A program made the translations under genes and the position numbers. From Pseudomonas viridiflava (GTDB lineage Bacteria > Pseudomonadota > Gammaproteobacteria > Pseudomonadales > Pseudomonadaceae), in NCBI RefSeq assembly GCF_900589395.1, contig NZ_UUIS01000035.1:1-58429 (forward strand): 58,429 nucleotides of DNA, written 5' to 3'. Numbering within the stretch: the stretch's first letter is position 1; each line of letters opens with the position of its first letter. A model generated the notes under the pieces. The model was given only the letters and a program-made list of their open reading frames with translations, did no database searches and was not told where the DNA came from. Positions 8,365 to 16,826 of this stretch are shown here, piece after piece.

Positions 8365-9506
8365 ACGGTAGTTCCTGTTGGATAAACGGGGCTGCGTTGC
8401 TGCACCAGCGGCAGGACTTCCTGGCCGATGCGCAAGGCTTCTTCAAGGTGCGGGTTGCCGGCCAGGATGAACGTTGAAAAGCCGGCGTCGCGGTATTCGC
8501 TCAAGCGCTCTGCGATCTGTTCATGGCTGCCGACCAGGCCCACCGTCGGGCCTGGCTTGGCCTTGGCGAAACCGGCCCACAGGTTCGGGCCGATGATCAG
8601 GTCTTCGAAGCGGTCGATATTCTGGTGATAGGCCGTCTGCCGCGCGCCGCCCACCGAATCAGAACCGCGTCCCGCTGCTGGCTGAGCACCAGGGGTATGA
8701 AAACGCTCGAACTGGCGGCGCAGGTCGGACCAGGCCAGCGCCTCGGTTTCTCGGGCGAACAGGTCGACACGCAGGCCGAAACGCACGCTGCGTCCCTGAC
8801 GGTCGGCCAGCTCGCGCACCCGCTCGATGTGCGGCGCCAGTTTATCCACCGGCTCCGCCCAGTTCAGGTAGACATCGGCGTGGCGGGCGGCGACGTCCAG
8901 TGCGGCATCCGAGAACCCGGAGAAATACACACCGGGCTTGCGCTCGTGTTGCAGCCCTGGCGGCAGGCCGCCGTTCTCCAGGCGATAAATCTTGCCTTCA
9001 TACGAGAAGCGCTCGTTGTGCCACAGGCCGTCGATCACATCGAGAAATTCGCCTGTGCGCTTGTAGCGCAGGTCGTGTTCGAGAAAATCACCCTGAGCGC
9101 GCTGACCGGCCGGGCTGCCGCCGGTGATGATGTTCCAGTCCAGTCGCCCGTTGCTGAGGTTCTGCAGAATTGCGGCCTGTTGCGCGGCATAGGCGGGCAG
9201 GGTCCAAATGGCCTGGAAGGCAACCAGAAAACGAATGCGCCGGGTCTCACGGGCCAGCGCCGCTGCGACGATCCAGGGCTCGGGGCCGGTGGGCAGCAGC
9301 GCGCCTTCGAAGCCTGCCAATTCTGCGGCTTTGGCCACCTGGGCGATGTAGTCGATGTAGCCAAAGCCGTCGGGCGAGCCATCGGCCAGCCGTCCGGGAG
9401 CAATATGGCCTGGGCGATGGCGCGGGTTGCCGCGGTTATGGTTGTCGGTGCTCAATTGCGGGCCGTCGGTACCCAATGGCAGGCGCCAGAAAAATTCAGT
9501 GCTCAT
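8361..9506 (-). CDS. FMNH2-dependent LLM-class monooxygenase (SsuD/DszA-like)
   Basis: A 381-residue luciferase-like TIM-barrel protein starting [11 protein letters not shown]. Typical family segments are [30 protein letters not shown] and the C-terminal [10 protein letters not shown] plus H-L-E-E-A. SsuD/DszA-type enzymes use reduced FMN and O2 to oxidise alkanesulfonates or sulfones, yielding sulfite or sulfinates. It lies between the ABC exporter genes and the two DszB-like genes, overlapping each by 4 nt. No flavin reductase gene lies in the window, so FMNH2 must come from elsewhere. It is similar to the monooxygenase at 28984-30180. Confidence 0.85.
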   Translation of the reverse strand: MSTEFFWRLPLGTDGPQLSTDNHNRGNPRHRPGHIAPGRLADGSPDGFGYIDYIAQVAKAAELAGFEGALLPTGPEPWIVAAALARETRRIRFLVAFQAIWTLPAYAAQQAAILQNLSNGRLDWNIITGGSPAGQRAQGDFLEHDLRYKRTGEFLDVIDGLWHNERFSYEGKIYRLENGGLPPGLQHERKPGVYFSGFSDAALDVAARHADVYLNWAEPVDKLAPHIERVRELADRQGRSVRFGLRVDLFARETEALAWSDLRRQFERFHTPGAQPAAGRGSDSVGGARQTAYHQNIDRFEDLIIGPNLWAGFAKAKPGPTVGLVGSHEQIAERLSEYRDAGFSTFILAGNPHLEEALRIGQEVLPLVQQRSPVYPTGTTV

Positions 9507-11389
9507 AAGGGCGTCTCGAGTAAAGGTTTGCGGTGGGTGGCGCCGATTTCATCGATCGATCTGGCCGAACTGCGCTGCCAGGTGCGGTAGAGCATCGCGT
9601 ACGGGCCGTCTTGCTCGATCAGTTGTCGATGCGGGCCGAGTTCGACCAGTTGGCCTTCGCGAATCACCGCGATGCGGTCGGCGTCGCGAATGGTTGCCAG
9701 GCGGTGGGCGATGATGATCGCCGTGCGCCCCAGGCACAGTCGGCGCAGGGCCTTCTGGATACGGCGCTCGGTGTGGACATCCACCGCCGAGGTGGCCTCG
9801 TCGAGCACCAGCACCACCGGGTCCGCCAGATAGGCACGGACCAGGCAGACCAATTGCCGCTGGCCATGGCTGAGGTACGAACCCAGCGGGCCGACTTCGG
9901 TATGGTACTGATGCGCCAGGCGTTCCAGCACCTCGTCGGCGCCCAGCTCACGCGCAGCGGCGATCAACGTGTCGTCGTCGGCCTGTGGGGCGGCCATGCG
10001 CAGGTTGTCGAGGATGCTGCCGCTGAACAGCACATTGTCCTGTAGCACCACCGCTACATTGCGGCGCAGGTCATGCTGGGCCACCTCGCGCACATCCAGG
10101 CCGTCGAGGCGCACCGCGCCGCCCTGCACGTCGTAGAAGCGCGTCAACAACTGTACCAGCGTGCTTTTGCCATGCCCGGACGGGCCGACAATCGCCAGCA
10201 CTTCGCCGGCCTCGATCACCAGGTTCAACTGGTTGATCACCGGTCGTGTGGCGTTGGGGGTATAGGCAAAGCGCACGTCTTCGAAGATCACTTGGCCACG
10301 CGCCTTGCCCAGCGCGCGCGGCTGCTGCGGATCGGTGACCTGCGGTGCTGTGTCGAGCAGCAGGAAGATACGTTGCGCCGAAGCGGAGCCGGTGGCGTAG
10401 CGCTCGAACAGGTCCGACAACTCTTGCAGCGGGCCGAGAAACAGCATCACGTAGAACAGGCTTTCGGCAACCTGGCCGACGGTCACGCTGCCCTGTGCCA
10501 GACCGTGTGCGCCGACCAGCAACAACACCGCCATGGCCGCCGCCGCCAGCAACGCGGTAAACGGCGCGAACCAACCCGAGCGCAGGCTGCCGCGAATCAG
10601 CGACCGGTTGAAGTCATCGAGCAGTTGCCGGTAGCGGCGCAGGTTGGGTTCCTGACGCACGCACTGTTGCAGCATGCGCGCACCGCCGACGCTTTCGACC
10701 AGGTGTGCGGTAAAGCGGCTGCGGTTCTCGGCCACCGTGGCCCAGTTGCGCTGCGAGATGCGCTTGAACGCCCAGGTGGCGATGAACAACAAGGGTACGG
10801 CGCCGGCCAGGCTGAGCAGGAACAACGGCGAAATCAGCCACAGCATCACCGCCGCTCCGCTGCAGCGCAGCAACGCGCCGAGCAGTTCCGGCGGGCCCTG
10901 GATCACCAGCGGCTCAAGGCTGTCGACGTCACGGTCGACCCGGGAAATGATCCGTCCCGCCTTGGTCCGGTCGAAGTAACCGACGCTCAGCGCCTGCACA
11001 TGGGCAAACACCCGTATGCGTAAATCATTGAGTACGCGAATGGCCGCGTGACCTGCGATGTATTGCGAGACGCCGGCCAGGGCAAAGCGTGCCACCCAGC
11101 TGATTGCCAGGCCTGCGCCCAGCCAGCCGATCAGCATCATGTCGGCGATCCACTGGCCGTCCTGCTGGATCAGCCCGCGATCAAGCAGCTCGCGCACGAA
11201 CCACGGGCGCAGGAACACGGTGAACACCAGCGCCAGCTCCAGGCCGATGACCAGCAGAATCGAGGCACGGATCGGTTTCAATAACGGCAGCAGGCGGCTG
11301 AACATGTTGCGGTCCAGGGCTTTTTTGGCCAGCAACTCTTCGATTTCGATGTCGCTCAGGGCTTGTTGGCCCCGCAATGGCTTAGCCAT
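9503..11389 (-). CDS. ABC exporter half-transporter, subunit with intact Walker B but altered signature motif
   Basis: A 628-residue fusion of six membrane helices (about residues 35-320) and an ATP-binding domain. The ATPase shows G-P-S-G-H-G-K-S-T (Walker A), [12 protein letters not shown] (Walker B with catalytic Glu) and I-A-H-R-L-A-T-I (switch His). The signature is L-S-H-G-Q instead of L-S-G-G-Q. The gene overlaps the next exporter gene by 8 nt and the pair resembles MdlA/MdlB, BmrCD and TM287/288 heterodimers, in which one ATP site is degenerate. Its signature change would fall in that degenerate site. Position within the desulfurisation operon suggests export of a desulfurised carbon skeleton or toxic intermediate; the substrate is not visible. 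Confidence 0.85.
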   Translation of the reverse strand: MAKPLRGQQALSDIEIEELLAKKALDRNMFSRLLPLLKPIRASILLVIGLELALVFTVFLRPWFVRELLDRGLIQQDGQWIADMMLIGWLGAGLAISWVARFALAGVSQYIAGHAAIRVLNDLRIRVFAHVQALSVGYFDRTKAGRIISRVDRDVDSLEPLVIQGPPELLGALLRCSGAAVMLWLISPLFLLSLAGAVPLLFIATWAFKRISQRNWATVAENRSRFTAHLVESVGGARMLQQCVRQEPNLRRYRQLLDDFNRSLIRGSLRSGWFAPFTALLAAAAMAVLLLVGAHGLAQGSVTVGQVAESLFYVMLFLGPLQELSDLFERYATGSASAQRIFLLLDTAPQVTDPQQPRALGKARGQVIFEDVRFAYTPNATRPVINQLNLVIEAGEVLAIVGPSGHGKSTLVQLLTRFYDVQGGAVRLDGLDVREVAQHDLRRNVAVVLQDNVLFSGSILDNLRMAAPQADDDTLIAAARELGADEVLERLAHQYHTEVGPLGSYLSHGQRQLVCLVRAYLADPVVLVLDEATSAVDVHTERRIQKALRRLCLGRTAIIIAHRLATIRDADRIAVIREGQLVELGPHRQLIEQDGPYAMLYRTWQRSSARSIDEIGATHRKPLLETPL

Positions 11390-13163
11390 GTTCGATCCCC
11401 AGCAGGTCGCGGTAGTACGGGTTGCGTTGCAGCAGTTCCTCGTGACGGCCGCTGTCGGCGATGTGTCCGCCTTCGAGCATCAATACCCGGTCGGCGAGCA
11501 GAATGGTCGACAGCTTGCTGGAGATGACCAGCAGCGTGGTGACCCGCCCGTGGCTGTGTGGCAACTGACGAATGTTGTCCAGTACGCGGCGTTCGCTGAT
11601 CGCGTCCAGCGCGCTGGTGGCGTCGTCCAGGCACAGAATGTCGGGGCGGGCGAGCAGGGCGCGGGCCAGGTTCAGGCGCTGGCGCTGGCCGCCCGACAAG
11701 GTCACGCCCTTGTCACCCAGCGGCGTTTGCAGGCCTTGCGGCAAGCGCTCCAGCACATCTTCGGCCGAGGCCATGCGCAGCGCTTCCAGCAGTTCATCAT
11801 CGCTGGCGTTCGGTGCGCCGAGGCGCAGGTTGGCGGCCAGGGTGTCGGAAAACAGAAAGCTCTCTTGCGGCACCACATGCACCCGCTGGCGCAGCGGGTC
11901 GAGTTGCAGGTCGCGCACATCCTGCCAGCCGGCTTCGCAGGAACCGACCAGCACGCGACCTGCATTGACGTCGACCAGGCGCGGCAACAGGCTGGCCAGC
12001 AGGCTCTTGCCGGTGCCGGTGGCGCCGACCAGCGCGACGATTTCACCGGGGTGCAGGGTCAGCGAACAGTCGCTCAAAATCGAACGCCCACCACCGGGTG
12101 CCTTGATCACCACCTGCTCAAGCTTCAGACCCAGCGGGGTGTTGGGCAGGTTGCCGGTGGAGCCGGTAATCGCCGGTTGTTCATCGAGCAACTGCCAGAT
12201 GCGCTCGGCCGAGGAGCGCGCATCGGCAAAGGTCTGCATCACCCGACCGATGCCTTCGATACGAAACACCAGCGTGGTCACGATCAGCAAGGCGGCGACC
12301 AGTTCACCGACATTGACCTGGCCGGTGCTGACCAGGTGCGCGCCGTAGACCAGAATCCACACATGACTGAGTGCGACCACCGCCTGCGGTAACGGAATGC
12401 GCGAACTGGCATAAGCCAGCGCCTGGCGGGCATGCACGGTAAACGCAGTGACCTGGCTGGCAAAGCTGTCGATGCGCCGTTGTTCCAGCGCAAACGACTT
12501 GATCACCCGCACGCCGCTGATGCCTTCGCTCAGGTCCTGGTTGACCCGGTCGTAAGCGGCGCCGACGGCGCGGTCGAGGCTGACCAGATGCTCGGTCTGC
12601 AAGACGAAAATCGCCAGCCCCACCAGCGTCAGCAACAACGGCACCAGGCCCAGCAGCGGGTCGTACCAGCTCAGCAGGCCCACCGCCGCCAGCACCACCA
12701 GCGGGGTATCGAGTACCTGCCGCCAGAAGTTGATCAGCGCATCGCGGACCTTGTCGGCGTCGCGGGTGGTACGGGTGATCGTCTCGCCCATGCCGTGCTG
12801 CCAGTGATAGCCCAGATGCAGGTTCTGCACCTGCGCCAGAATGCGCTCGCGCAGGCGCGTCAGCAGCTCCTGGCTAAGCACCAGCGCCAGCACGCCGGCG
12901 GCGTACTGCACGACACCGCGCGCCAGCGCGACACCGACGATCAGCCACAGCCAGTGCCAGGCCAGCGAATCGTTGAAGCTGCCGTCGTCGAGGCGTACCA
13001 CCGCGCGCCCGGCGTTGACATCGTTGATGGCGTGGCCGACCAGCCATTGCTGCCAGACCAGGCCTATGTTGACGCAAATGAACAACGCAGCGGTCAGCCC
13101 GAAACGCCACGGCATTTCACGGTAGATGGCCAGGCTGCGCAGCAGTGGGTGTTTGTTGATCAC
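11382..13163 (-). CDS. ABC exporter half-transporter, subunit with degenerate catalytic residues
   Basis: A 593-residue membrane-ATPase fusion (MdlA-like). Walker A is G-A-T-G-T-G-K-S and the signature is canonical L-S-G-G-Q-R-Q, but the residue after Walker B is Asp instead of Glu ([10 protein letters not shown]) and the switch-loop His is replaced by Ser (V-I-S-S-K-L-S-T-I). Together with the altered signature of the partner subunit this makes one of the two ATP sites non-catalytic, the hallmark of asymmetric heterodimeric exporters. The start used is GTG at 13163; no clear ribosome site is seen, so an internal ATG is possible. It opens the five-gene leftward operon or continues transcription from the gene at 13369-14619. 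Confidence 0.83.
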   Translation of the reverse strand: MINKHPLLRSLAIYREMPWRFGLTAALFICVNIGLVWQQWLVGHAINDVNAGRAVVRLDDGSFNDSLAWHWLWLIVGVALARGVVQYAAGVLALVLSQELLTRLRERILAQVQNLHLGYHWQHGMGETITRTTRDADKVRDALINFWRQVLDTPLVVLAAVGLLSWYDPLLGLVPLLLTLVGLAIFVLQTEHLVSLDRAVGAAYDRVNQDLSEGISGVRVIKSFALEQRRIDSFASQVTAFTVHARQALAYASSRIPLPQAVVALSHVWILVYGAHLVSTGQVNVGELVAALLIVTTLVFRIEGIGRVMQTFADARSSAERIWQLLDEQPAITGSTGNLPNTPLGLKLEQVVIKAPGGGRSILSDCSLTLHPGEIVALVGATGTGKSLLASLLPRLVDVNAGRVLVGSCEAGWQDVRDLQLDPLRQRVHVVPQESFLFSDTLAANLRLGAPNASDDELLEALRMASAEDVLERLPQGLQTPLGDKGVTLSGGQRQRLNLARALLARPDILCLDDATSALDAISERRVLDNIRQLPHSHGRVTTLLVISSKLSTILLADRVLMLEGGHIADSGRHEELLQRNPYYRDLLGIEHG

Positions 13164-13224
13164 ATGAAAAACTCAAAGTGTTCGATGGAAGTGGATGTCA
13201 CAGATCGCATGGCAGACACTGGCC

Positions 13225-13351
13225 CTGTAGGCGCGCGCTCTGCCGGAATGCCGGACCACCGCGACCGGCTGCGTTAGCAGTCGTAAATTTTCAGCGTTTC
13301 CACAATTTTGCGAGCGCTACGCACTCGGTCGCGGGCAGAGCGCGCTCCTAC
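13225..13351 (+). repeat. REPIN-like palindromic repeat, copy 1
   Basis: About 127 bp of imperfect palindrome between the exporter operon and the acyl-CoA-dehydrogenase-like gene. It starts CTGTAGGCGCGCGCTCTGCC and ends with the inverse GGCAGAGCGCGCTCCTACC. The core GGAATGCCGGACCACCGCGA recurs in inverted orientation at 23397-23521, as does the adjacent GACCGGCTGCG segment. It is typical of bacterial extragenic palindromic elements spread by a RAYT, and might act as a transcript-stabilising hairpin. Confidence 0.8.
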
Positions 13352-13368
13352 CAGGTACGGCGGTCGAC

Positions 13369-14619
13369 TCAGGCTTTGCGGCTGGCGCCTTCGGCCTGTT
13401 TGGCGTTAAGGATCGCGGTGTATTCGCCGGGGTCGATGCCGTTCAGGTAGTAGTTGCCCACGTGGTGCAGGCGCCAGCGGATCGGGTCGTGGGTGGTGTG
13501 GACCCGCGCGTTGCGCCAGAAGCGGTCCAGGTTCCATTTGCTCAAGGTTGAACTGGCGCCCAGCAACGAGAAAATGTCGCTGGAGATTTTCAGCGAGGCG
13601 CCGTCCGAATGCGCACGTGCCGTGGCCACCGACAGAATCAGTTCGTCTTGCAGCTCTTTGTTGTCCGGGTCCAGGTTGTGCCGGTCGAACACCTGTGCGG
13701 CCTCGCGCAGCAAGGACTCGGCGGCGCGCAGGGCCACGGCGTATTCGCCGATCTGCTTGATGATGTGCGGCTCTTCATTGGCCCGCTCGACGTTGCTTTC
13801 CACCCAGGGTCGGGCGTGGTGCTTGAGATAGTCGACGGCAGCGCTCAGGGCGCCTGAGGCAATGCCGGTGTCTATGGCGGCATGCAGAATCTGCGGAAAG
13901 GTCAGGCCGGTGCGTTTCATCGGGCCTTCGCGGCGGGCAATGTAGTCTTCGTCCAGCTCGATGTTGTCGAAGATCACCGTGCCGCTGACCGAGTTGTTCT
14001 GGCCGAATGCCTCCCAGTCATCGACCAGGGTCAGGCCGGGCGTGTTGCGGTTGAGCAGCACGCCAGCGCCACCGGTGTCGCTGGCGGCGGTCAGCGAGAT
14101 CCATTCGGCCAGATAAGAGCCGGTGGAGTAGAACTTGCTGCCGTTGAGCACCAGCTTGCCGTCTTCGCGGCGCTCTACACGGGTCTTGAGCGAAAACTTG
14201 TTCTTGCCACCGACTTCCGCCAAGGCATTGCCGAAGCGTTTGCCCGCCAAGACATCGGCAATCAAACGGTCGCGTACCGCCTCGGTGTAGCCGGTGAAGA
14301 TGCCGCGCAGCATCACGTTATGAATCTGCAACAACTGGCCCACGCCGCCGTCGGCCACCGAAATCAGGCGCACGGTTTCGACGATGGTCTGCACCGACGC
14401 GCCCAGGCCACCGAACGCCTTCGGTACGCCAATCGCGGTCAGGCCGCTTTGCGACAGCAGCTCGGCCTGACGCCACGGCAGGGTGTTGTTATTGGCCGGG
14501 TCCGCCGCCAGCCGGGCGATTTCCACGGCGACTTCCCTGGCGGTAGCAATGGCCTGCGCTTCGCTGTGCAGGCGCTGGGCCTGCTGTTCGATGGACGAAT
14601 TGTTATGGGCCGTACTCAT
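13369..14619 (-). CDS. acyl-CoA-dehydrogenase-fold flavin monooxygenase (SfnC/DszC-like)
   Basis: The 416-residue product is counted from the ATG at 14619, which has AAGGTGA upstream; the frame is open 34 codons further but without a ribosome site. Segments such as A-I-G-V-P-K-A-F-G-G-L-G-A, L-Q-I-H-N-V-M-L-R-G-I-F, L-N-G-S-K-F-Y-S-T-G-S and the end H-T-T-H-D-P-I-R-W-R-L-H-H-V-G-N-Y-Y-L-N-G are those of SfnC and DszC relatives, which hydroxylate or oxidise sulfur compounds with reduced flavin instead of dehydrogenating acyl-CoA. The context of LLM oxygenases and DszB homologues supports the sulfur role. Transcription is likely from the sigma54 promoter at 14717-14732. Confidence 0.8.
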   Translation of the reverse strand: MSTAHNNSSIEQQAQRLHSEAQAIATAREVAVEIARLAADPANNNTLPWRQAELLSQSGLTAIGVPKAFGGLGASVQTIVETVRLISVADGGVGQLLQIHNVMLRGIFTGYTEAVRDRLIADVLAGKRFGNALAEVGGKNKFSLKTRVERREDGKLVLNGSKFYSTGSYLAEWISLTAASDTGGAGVLLNRNTPGLTLVDDWEAFGQNNSVSGTVIFDNIELDEDYIARREGPMKRTGLTFPQILHAAIDTGIASGALSAAVDYLKHHARPWVESNVERANEEPHIIKQIGEYAVALRAAESLLREAAQVFDRHNLDPDNKELQDELILSVATARAHSDGASLKISSDIFSLLGASSTLSKWNLDRFWRNARVHTTHDPIRWRLHHVGNYYLNGIDPGEYTAILNAKQAEGASRKA

Positions 14620-14662
14620 GACTTCACCTTCTTGCTGATTCCAGAATGTCCCGGCAGTGCCT

Positions 14663-14688
14663 GTTCGCTGCTGAAGCAGCCCTACGGG
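14663..14688 (-). repeat. single REP element in the leader of the DszC-like gene
   Basis: On the minus strand it reads CCCGTAGGGCTGCTTCAGC followed by AGCGAAC, closely matching the REP at 35904 beside the RAYT gene. The 6-bp arms GCTGCT/AGCAGC form a small hairpin. It lies between the predicted sigma54 promoter and the start codon, so it would be transcribed in the 5' leader. Confidence 0.6.
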
Positions 14689-14716
14689 ATTGGTGTTGGA
14701 GCGTTGCAATGGGTTG

Positions 14717-14732
14717 AGCAAGTTCTGCGCCA
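14717..14732 (-). promoter_or_regulatory. candidate sigma54 (-24/-12) promoter for the DszC-like gene
   Basis: Minus-strand sequence TGGCGCAGAACTTGCT fits TGGCACG-N4-TTGCW with both invariant GG and GC at 12-bp spacing; two of the less conserved bases differ. It would give a leader of roughly 85-90 nt before the ATG at 14619 and has the palindromic activator sites about 104 bp upstream. Confidence 0.6.
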
Positions 14733-14835
14733 GTGTGCCGGACAGCGTGGCAAGCCTTCTGTTTCGCGGCTTTCAGGGCAGGGGTGAGGCTTTCTGCAAC
14801 GGGGGTGTTGCTGGAGCAGCACCCTGCGGCAGGCG

Positions 14836-14886
14836 ATTGCTGATCTGCCAGCAGTCGCGCTGCAGCGTTGCTGGCAGATCAGCAAT
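14836..14886. promoter_or_regulatory. two upstream activator sites TTGCTG-N6-CAGCA arranged as an 18-bp inverted repeat
   Basis: The arms ATTGCTGATCTGCCAGCA (14836-14853) and TGCTGGCAGATCAGCAAT (14869-14886) are exact inverse copies separated by 15 bp. Each arm is itself the pseudo-palindrome TGCTG-N6-CAGCA. The pair lies centrally between divergent sigma54 promoters, at distances typical for enhancer sites of AAA+ activators. A third copy sits upstream of the other sigma54 operon at 31668. The likely binder is the SfnR-like protein encoded at 31806-32870. Confidence 0.68.
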
Positions 14887-14928
14887 TGATTCTGTCCTGT
14901 CAGCGGTAATTTAATTTTTTTCTTTATT

Positions 14929-14941
14929 AATCAATGGCTTG
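14929..14941 (+). promoter_or_regulatory. candidate IHF site between activator sites and sigma54 promoter
   Basis: AATCAATGGCTTG is a full match to WATCAANNNNTTR, within an AT-rich tract (14908-14935). It lies between the palindromic activator sites and the -24 element, the classic position for DNA bending at RpoN promoters. Confidence 0.6.
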
Positions 14942-14947
14942 AATATT

Positions 14948-14963
14948 TGGCATGAGCGTTGCG
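14948..14963 (+). promoter_or_regulatory. sigma54 (-24/-12) promoter of the importer/desulfinase operon
   Basis: TGGCATGAGCGTTGCG matches TGGCACG-N4-TTGCW at 14 of 16 positions, with invariant GG and GC spaced by 12 bp. It leads into the gene at 15019 with a leader of about 45 nt and drives a seven-gene operon to 23333. Confidence 0.75.
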
Positions 14964-15018
14964 TTAGTACAGGTATTGGCCAGCCATCCTGGCCCCGACC
15001 GAACACCTGGAGCTTTCC

Positions 15019-16047
15019 ATGACTCACGCTGCAACGCTGGAGCAAATCTGGTTCACCCGCTGCCCGGTGCCGACCGCCTCGGGGCTGGCGTATCAACTCG
15101 GCTGGCTGGGCGAAGAATTCGCCGCCGATGGCCTGCCGGTGTCGACCCTGCAAGAAGCTAAACAGTTGGGCCGTCATCACTACGATCACGACCTGCCGGG
15201 CCTGTTTCGCGAAGGCGGCAACGTCCCGGCCCTGGCGGCCCGCGCTGCCGGTGCGCCGAGCCGGCTGATCGGCCTGACCTGGATCGAAGAGTGGCAGACC
15301 ATTCTGGTCCGTCCCGACTCCGGCATCCGCAGCGCGCAAGACCTCAAGGGCAAGCGCCTGGCGCTGCCGGCGTGGGGCGAGAACCGTCCGGGCAGCATCG
15401 CCCGTGCCATGAGCCTGCACGGATACAAGGGCGCACTGTCGCTGGCCGGCCTGAGCTTCGACGATGTCGAACTGGTCGAGGTGGCGCTGCAATCGCAGAC
15501 CGATGCGGCAACCCCGCAACTGGGCCTGCAACGCCTGTGGTCGGGCCTGGATTACCTGGTACGCGGCGACGTCGATGCGGTGTATGTCAAAGGCGCCTCG
15601 GCGGCCGATGCCGCGCAGCGTCTGGGCCTGGTGGTCGGTATCGACCTCGACCAGATTACCGATCCGCGCTACCGCATCAACAACGGCACGCCACGGCCGA
15701 TTACCGTGCATCAAAGCCTGCTCGACCACCATTTCGATGTGGTCGTGCGCTTTCTGGCGCAAACCCTGCGCGCCGCTGAATGGGCCGCCGGCAACCGCGA
15801 GGCGCTCAACCGCATTCTCGAAGAAGAAACCAAGGCCGGCAGCGCCGGCGTGGCCGAAGCCTATCGCGGCGACTTCCACACCACCCTGGCGCCGGACCTC
15901 TCGGCCCAGCGCCTGGCATTTCTCGACGTACAGAAAAAATTCCTGCACCTGCACGGCTTTCTCGAACGCGATTTCGACATTGCCGGCTGGGTCGACCATG
16001 CCCCTCTCAAAGCTGCCCATGAATGGTTGGCCACGCGCCGCGCCTGA
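15019..16047 (+). CDS. DszB-like desulfinase, third paralogue
   Basis: A 342-residue cytosolic protein, M-T-H-A-A-T-L-E-Q-I-W-F-T-R-C-P-V-P. The DszB catalytic set is present: Cys15, His54 (H-H-Y-D-H) and Arg64 (F-R-E-G-G-N-V-P). It is more distant from the two tandem paralogues at 6213-8364 than they are from each other, for example in the A-L-P-A-W-G-E-N-R segment. It is the first gene after the sigma54 promoter and is followed by an aldolase-like protein, an LLM monooxygenase and a complete importer, so it probably acts on a different sulfinate or sulfonate than the minus-strand pair. An SsuA/NMT1-like binding protein is the alternative, but no signal peptide is present. Confidence 0.72.
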   Translation: MTHAATLEQIWFTRCPVPTASGLAYQLGWLGEEFAADGLPVSTLQEAKQLGRHHYDHDLPGLFREGGNVPALAARAAGAPSRLIGLTWIEEWQTILVRPDSGIRSAQDLKGKRLALPAWGENRPGSIARAMSLHGYKGALSLAGLSFDDVELVEVALQSQTDAATPQLGLQRLWSGLDYLVRGDVDAVYVKGASAADAAQRLGLVVGIDLDQITDPRYRINNGTPRPITVHQSLLDHHFDVVVRFLAQTLRAAEWAAGNREALNRILEEETKAGSAGVAEAYRGDFHTTLAPDLSAQRLAFLDVQKKFLHLHGFLERDFDIAGWVDHAPLKAAHEWLATRRA

Positions 16048-16064
16048 CCCCGGAGAACTTGCAC

Positions 16065-16796
16065 ATGACCACTGCTACTGCTGAACGCAGCCTCACCGCT
16101 GAGCAACATGCCTTCGTCGACAATGTGATCCTGGAAGCCGAGCAGGCGTTCACCGTGTTCCGCGAAACCAACACCATCACCGCCAACGGCACCGTGGGCT
16201 TTATCGAGCGCATTCCGGGCACCGAGCTGCTGGTGTCGGTCAACTACCCAGGCCCGTGGAACTACCGCAAGCCGCTGACCGCCACGGTCACCGACTTTGA
16301 CGGCAACGTGCTGCATGGCAAGGGCCGCGGTGGTCCGGGGCGCTACACCAGGCTGTTCCAGCAACACGCCGACGTCACTACCATTTCCCACGTGCACTCG
16401 CCGTACCTCGGCGCCTGGGCGCAAACCCAGCGCACCCTGCCGTTCAACTATGTGCCGGTGCAGCGCTTCCAGCTGGCCCGCGAACTGCCGGTGTACGTCG
16501 ACCGTCGCCAGCAGGAAGTCGACTTCATCATCGACAGCCTCGCGAAGAATCCCTTCACCCCGGCAATCCTGGAAGCCAACGGCGGCGCCACCGTGTGGGG
16601 CAAGAAAGGCCTGCGCGACCTGGCCGAGTTCATCGTGCTGCTGGAAGAGGGCGCGCAGATCCAGTTGCTCGCCGAAGCCATCGGCGGCTCGCGTGCCTTC
16701 GGTCCTGGCGTGCTGACCCAGCAATGGAAGATGAGCGGCCTGTTCGAGCAGGCCACCGCCTTGAACCTGGTACCGGCCATCGACCGCCGCGACTGA
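16065..16796 (+). CDS. class II aldolase/adducin-like protein with incomplete metal site
   Basis: A 243-residue protein; the ATG at 16065 has GGAG upstream and starts M-T-T-A-T-A-E-R-S. The family motif S-H-V-H-S-P-Y-L-G-A-W-A supplies two of the usual zinc ligands (H-x-H). The third ligand, normally in a N-H-G motif, is missing: the protein has E-A-N-G-G-A-T-V-W-G. The following helix L-L-E-E-G-A-Q-I-Q-L-L-A-E-A is typical. Aldolase-class proteins act on phosphosugars or acyl substrates, or serve non-enzymatic roles as in adducin. It lies 17 nt after the desulfinase and 30 nt before a monooxygenase, so it may process the carbon product after desulfurisation. Confidence 0.75.
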   Translation: MTTATAERSLTAEQHAFVDNVILEAEQAFTVFRETNTITANGTVGFIERIPGTELLVSVNYPGPWNYRKPLTATVTDFDGNVLHGKGRGGPGRYTRLFQQHADVTTISHVHSPYLGAWAQTQRTLPFNYVPVQRFQLARELPVYVDRRQQEVDFIIDSLAKNPFTPAILEANGGATVWGKKGLRDLAEFIVLLEEGAQIQLLAEAIGGSRAFGPGVLTQQWKMSGLFEQATALNLVPAIDRRD

Positions 16797-16826
16797 TCGA
16801 CAGCGCTTATTACAAGGACTGCAACC

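Noticed and set aside
13164..13368. Separate sigma54 promoter for the exporter-desulfinase operon
   Set aside because: No -24/-12 sequence on the minus strand; the gap is mostly filled by the REPIN. Read-through from 14619 or an unrecognised promoter is possible.
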